DNA of 64,000 bases, from NCBI GenBank assembly GCA_947247005.1, contig OX365953.1:501001-565000 (forward strand), given 5' to 3'. The notes under the pieces are model-generated. The model did not search any database. It was not told where the DNA came from and worked only from the letters and a program-made list of their open reading frames with translations. Source of the DNA: Spisula solida. Taxonomy: Eukaryota; Mollusca; Bivalvia; Venerida; Mactridae. Made by a program: the position numbers and the translations under genes. The first letter of the stretch is position 1. Each line of letters opens with the position of its first letter. Below are positions 60,091 through 64,000 of the stretch, piece after piece.

Positions 60091-61799
60091 TCTTCGGTAG
60101 TCTACGTGAAATGCGGAGTACTTCCGAGACGATAAATTCTTATTTAAATAGGCCTTTCCCGAAACTAGCTAACCTCCCTTTGAAAGTGTCTTCCCTTGAC
60201 GCCTATGCGCATGCGCCAGATTAATATCTCAACTTCTGGGGTGTCCATATATCGATTCAATCGTTATTCAGCCATTACTCCTAGCATTAGCGATCCGTTA
60301 TACTTGAGATAAAAGTACTTTGTTGACGATGGTTTTGCTTTTCTTTTGTCTTCAGTTGAACGAACATGTAGGGAAGTGATTACATGGCCTAAAATTCTTA
60401 TTGGGATAATGAAATTTCATTAAGATTTAAATATATTTCTCAGTAAAATATCTTATTCACGAGGGCTTTCGATATTTATAAGTTGAGAAGACTATTCAAT
60501 AATAATTATGATTATACAGCATTATTATTAAATATTCGTTCAAATATTATTTTCGGTAACCTTATAAAATACGAATTAATCTACAATATTTTTATGAAGA
60601 TACTCACCAATTAAATTATTTTGACAATCATCCATAACACACGTAGACATAAACTTGCACTTATAAGTGCTAAATAAATCCACCACCACGCAGACATATC
60701 ATGGCATGCTTATTCACAATAGTGTTCGTGGTACTAAATACAAAAAATAATATTATACTAATTATGTTAGATTTAAACAATAAGTATTTTAATTAAAAGG
60801 CTATAATGAGGGAAATTTGTAGCGAAAATGAACGCACTGGTGTTTGCGTTCTGAAAATATTAAATGCCTAATTCATGTATATTGAGAAAATTAAATGACA
60901 GTCCGGTATTCGTTTAAAGTGTCCCTATAATACCCGTATTAAAACATATTTTCAAAACCAATTAAGTGTCATAAAACCCATAATCTGAATTAGTAATCAT
61001 GGGAAAAGACCCCCTGCTATGTAATTGGTCAACTACGTGTCTGACACATTGTATAATGCAACATATGTCACCGCGGTGGCTATTTAATTGGACATATAGT
61101 TGCATCCTTCTGATGTAAGATCTGTATAATATCAGCAGGAGATTAATATTAGGGTAATAAAACAGCTCTTATCCCGATGACTGTAATTTAAAATGAGGGA
61201 GCAAAGATCATATAAAAATCCAAGTATTCTTTGGATGAATGTATACGTCCGTGCCACTTGTATACATGTATAGTTTCTGGTAGTTGCGTTCGTTTAAATT
61301 TATATTTTGTACTTCCCGTTTGTTTTGAAGTATTGACAGTTGAATTTTTCGTTCAGTGAAATAAAATTAACTTTTAACATGCGCAGTCGCAGCACATTTT
61401 CTCAGGGGAAGGGAGGGGGGCATCCTTATAATTTATTCTCAAGAAAGATCGAGTCGGGGCTCCATTTGCTCAGACGGATCAAACCAGTTTTGTGATCTCA
61501 GTGGGATACTCTGATCAAATTCCAAGCCCTGCACAACTCATGTATTTAAATTTACAGGACAACCAAATTCAAGTGGGTCTGAACTACCCTCTTGAACAGC
61601 GCATAAATTAATACATGCATTGTGTGACTCATTCGCGGGATTGGTGGTACTATGCCAACACCCTATCACACTATTGTTTTTACAAATTCGCGGGTATCTT
61701 ATACGAATATGCCAACAGCTTACAACCACATTGACACTGTATATTGTACAATTTCACAAATACAATAATATGAAACTTAACATATACCAAAGTAGAAGT
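59667..61799. repeat. 130-bp inverted repeats 2 kb apart
   Basis: 59667-59796 and 61670-61799 are reverse complements over 130 bases with a single mismatch (GAGATACC against AAGATACC). The 1.9 kb between them has no recognisable ORF. Confidence 0.9.
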
Positions 61800-62270
61800 A
61801 CGCTGTAGAGATTGACGTGGAATAATTTAATTACTTCAGTTTTAATAATTAAAAAAAACTATGGAGCACACGAAACATAAAACAGTTTGCTTAATTTTAC
61901 CAGATACTTTCAAAGATTATTATCTTGATAAGCGAACAAACAATATCCTTCGTATGTTTTCTTTAATTTCAAATATTTTTTTTGTTTACCGCCGTAGATT
62001 CTATACTTTGTTCCGTATAGATTTAATTAATTTCGCAGTATTCTAATGTAATATAGCAGTATGGGATACAAAATTAATTTTTCTAACAGATAATACCAAA
62101 AACATATAAAAAAAGAACACTTTTGTAAGCTAAATGTTTAAAATAACTGCAATTTGTTGTATGTTACTATATACTGATCTTATCAGGACACCCGGAAGTG
62201 GAATTTTTGAAAACAGGGGACGTTATCGAGGATTTACCAAGGGAGGTAACCTAGTTTCGGGAAAGGGCTA
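60150..62270. repeat. 34-bp inverted repeats interleaved with the 130-bp pair
   Basis: 'ggcctttcccgaaactagctaacctcccttt' at 60151-60181 matches, inverted, 'aagggaggtaacctagtttcgggaaagggc' at 62239-62268. The order left130-left34-right130-right34 is not a simple foldback. Confidence 0.8.
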
Positions 62271-62275
62271 TTGAC

Positions 62276-63295
62276 ATGTCAGTTGACTAAAAACTAAGTA
62301 GGACCGCAAATATAGATATTAAACTTAATTATTTTTATATATCTTAAAAGAAAAATAAACCACCAAGACAATGTCATTGTAACATTTATTCACAATTTAA
62401 CAAAATAGTGTAAATTTGAAACATAACGGAACAAAAATACCGAAATTGGCATTTTTATCGGGTTTTCAATAGAAAGTAAAGACCGTTAAAAAGACAAAGA
62501 GTTGCAGTTTTTAAACTTATGTAAGACCATTGATTCATTATTTTAAATGAATGAAAAAATATTCATAAGAAGGCAGATAAATTTAATAAACATTTGTGAT
62601 AGCAACAAATTGTGTGTGTTAAACGTATAAAAAGTTACAGCGATTTATATAAGTATAGCCTTTTTACTTCTATATGTAAACGGCTATCGGGTTTCCAATA
62701 TCGGATGGCTAAAAAAGTTGGGGATGAGTGTTTATGCAAAATATCAGATTCCGCTGCATGCTATTTTGCATTTACTCTCCGTTTTCACTTAAGTGTCCAA
62801 TCTGTGTATATTTAGGTCTTTGGTATGAATGTCTGAAAAAGTCTAATTTTTGTCTGGTATGCGATAAAAGCAAAGAATACAGGAGATTTAATATGATTTT
62901 TGGATAAAAGGAGTATTAAATTTGTGTTGATTTATTTTTGAATTTATAAAAATCGTTGAATAAACCGAATATGAAGTTCGGCAACGTTCGCTTCAGATCA
63001 TTTTATTCAACCCGTTCTATAAATTCATTAATACAGTCATTCAATATCCTTTGTATATGTACGTATACTGAAAACCTGAATAATACGGCCATATCTACTG
63101 AAACGAAAATGAAAACGCAGGGTAACCCTTCGTTTAATAACAAAAAGACAAGTAATTGTCCATGATAGATTGCTTCCAGTCATTAATATACGGTAGCATT
63201 TTATGATAACGTACATCTCTCTTCCAGCAAGAGCAAAAAAACGAAAACTCGGACACAACCTCGTTGGGGCATTCTGTTACACAGGGCGTCACACA
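62276..63295. other. Unassigned intergenic sequence
   Basis: AT-rich. It contains a second copy (62726-62762) of a 37-base segment also found at 55042-55078, and otherwise nothing I can identify. Confidence 0.4.
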
Positions 63296-63297
63296 GT

Positions 63298-63418
63298 TAT
63301 TTACACGGGGACCAACATAGTTATCCCAAAATGATAACATATGTATACCCGGAAGCACGACAGATTAAATAATGCGTAGCCAATTTTGGGATAATTAAGT
63401 TGGTTCCCCCGTGTTTAG
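63298..63418. mobile_element. Short foldback/MITE
   Basis: The left arm 'acacggggaccaacatagttatcccaaaat' and right arm 'attttgggataattaagttggttcccccgtgt' are imperfect inverted repeats of about 31 bases around a core of about 55 bases. Confidence 0.8.
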
Positions 63419-63607
63419 TCTTTATAGAGAGGTTTTGTTACACACCTAAGACACACTAGGTAGATCAATGGCAGACACCTGTCTGGTCGTTCACGCGTGA
63501 CGTCTTGGTGTCACGGCATGCTTATGCGTCTCATAAATTGCGCAATAGTCACGTAAATGCCACTCAATCGATTTATATACATTATGTACTCATATTCACC
63601 ATATTCA

Positions 63608-64000
63608 TAGGGACGCTCTCTGCAACATGTAACAGTTGTAAAATAGTGACGCTCTCTGCAACATGTAACAGTTGTAAAATAGTGACGCTCTCTGCAACAT
63701 GTAACAATTGGAAAATAGTGACGCCCTCTGCAACATGTAACAATTGTAAAATAGTGACGCTCTCTGCAAAATGTAACAGTTGTAAAATAGGGACGCTCTC
63801 TGCAACATGTAACAGTCGTAAAATAGGAACGCTCTCTGCAACATGTAACAGTTGTAAAATAGTGACGCTCTCTGCAACATGTAACAGTTGTAAAAAATGT
63901 GAAGCTCTCTGCAACATGTAACAATTGGAAAATAGTGACGCCCTCTGCAACATGTAACAATTGTAAAATAGTGACGCTCTCTGCAAAATGTAACAGTTGT
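63608..64000. repeat. 36-bp minisatellite, array 2
   Basis: Eleven copies, cut by the window edge, of GACGCTCTCTGCAACATGTA then acagttgtaaaatagt. It is the same family as 31600-32035 (CTCTGTACCATGTAACAGTT). Repetitive frames on both strands are by-products of the 12-codon period. Confidence 0.95.

Overview
This is eukaryotic (metazoan) nuclear DNA. It is AT-rich, has short exons with GT-AG introns, isolated TATA boxes, tRNA-derived SINEs, many foldback/MITE-like elements and several minisatellite arrays. The gene content (a secreted Gly/Met-rich protein resembling molluscan ligament or shell-matrix proteins, and a tandem family related to the 'short-chain collagen C4-like' proteins abundant in bivalves) and the style of repeats (e.g. 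degenerate 'aaatttggtc..tctcaa.gaaatc..ggtcaagttcga' arrays) point to a bivalve mollusc. Species cannot be fixed from the sequence.

Layout. 1-1850: two unrelated minisatellites (39 bp and about 53 bp units). 1855-6000: gene-free, with SINEs and MITEs. 6034-9443 (+): gene A, a three-exon four-pass membrane protein, with an unassigned extra terminal exon at 10495-10626. 9611-12180: foldbacks, and a composite element inserted into a 43-bp minisatellite. 12750-21313 (+): gene B, nine exons encoding a 479-residue secreted Gly/Met-rich protein. 21701-25082: a TIR-bounded element filled by a 2.4-kb, 34-bp minisatellite. 25600-43900 (+): three intact two-exon genes (C, D, E) for secreted 10-cysteine short-chain-collagen-like proteins, plus minus-strand relics of the same family at 31176-31346 (exon 1 only), 45644-45826 (dead exon 1) and 49698-50288 (exon 2 with a 2-bp deletion). 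50598-55260: more elements, a 72-bp degenerate minisatellite and an approximately 210-bp direct repeat. 56166-58905: an ORF-less 2.7-kb segment bounded by perfect 27-bp inverted repeats and studded with a TCACGTAA motif. 59100-62275: interleaved inverted repeats. 63600-64000: start of a 36-bp minisatellite also present at 31600-32035.

Functional picture (inference). Gene B and genes C-E encode secreted, probably extracellular-matrix proteins: B a repetitive Gly/Met polymer of elastomer or shell-matrix type, C-E small disulphide-rich modules on a short coiled-coil stalk. Gene A is an unrelated membrane protein. The C-E cluster shows repeated duplication, inversion and a recent copy of a promoter plus exon 1. 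All exon joins were inferred from splice signals and reading phase only; no transcript evidence was available.
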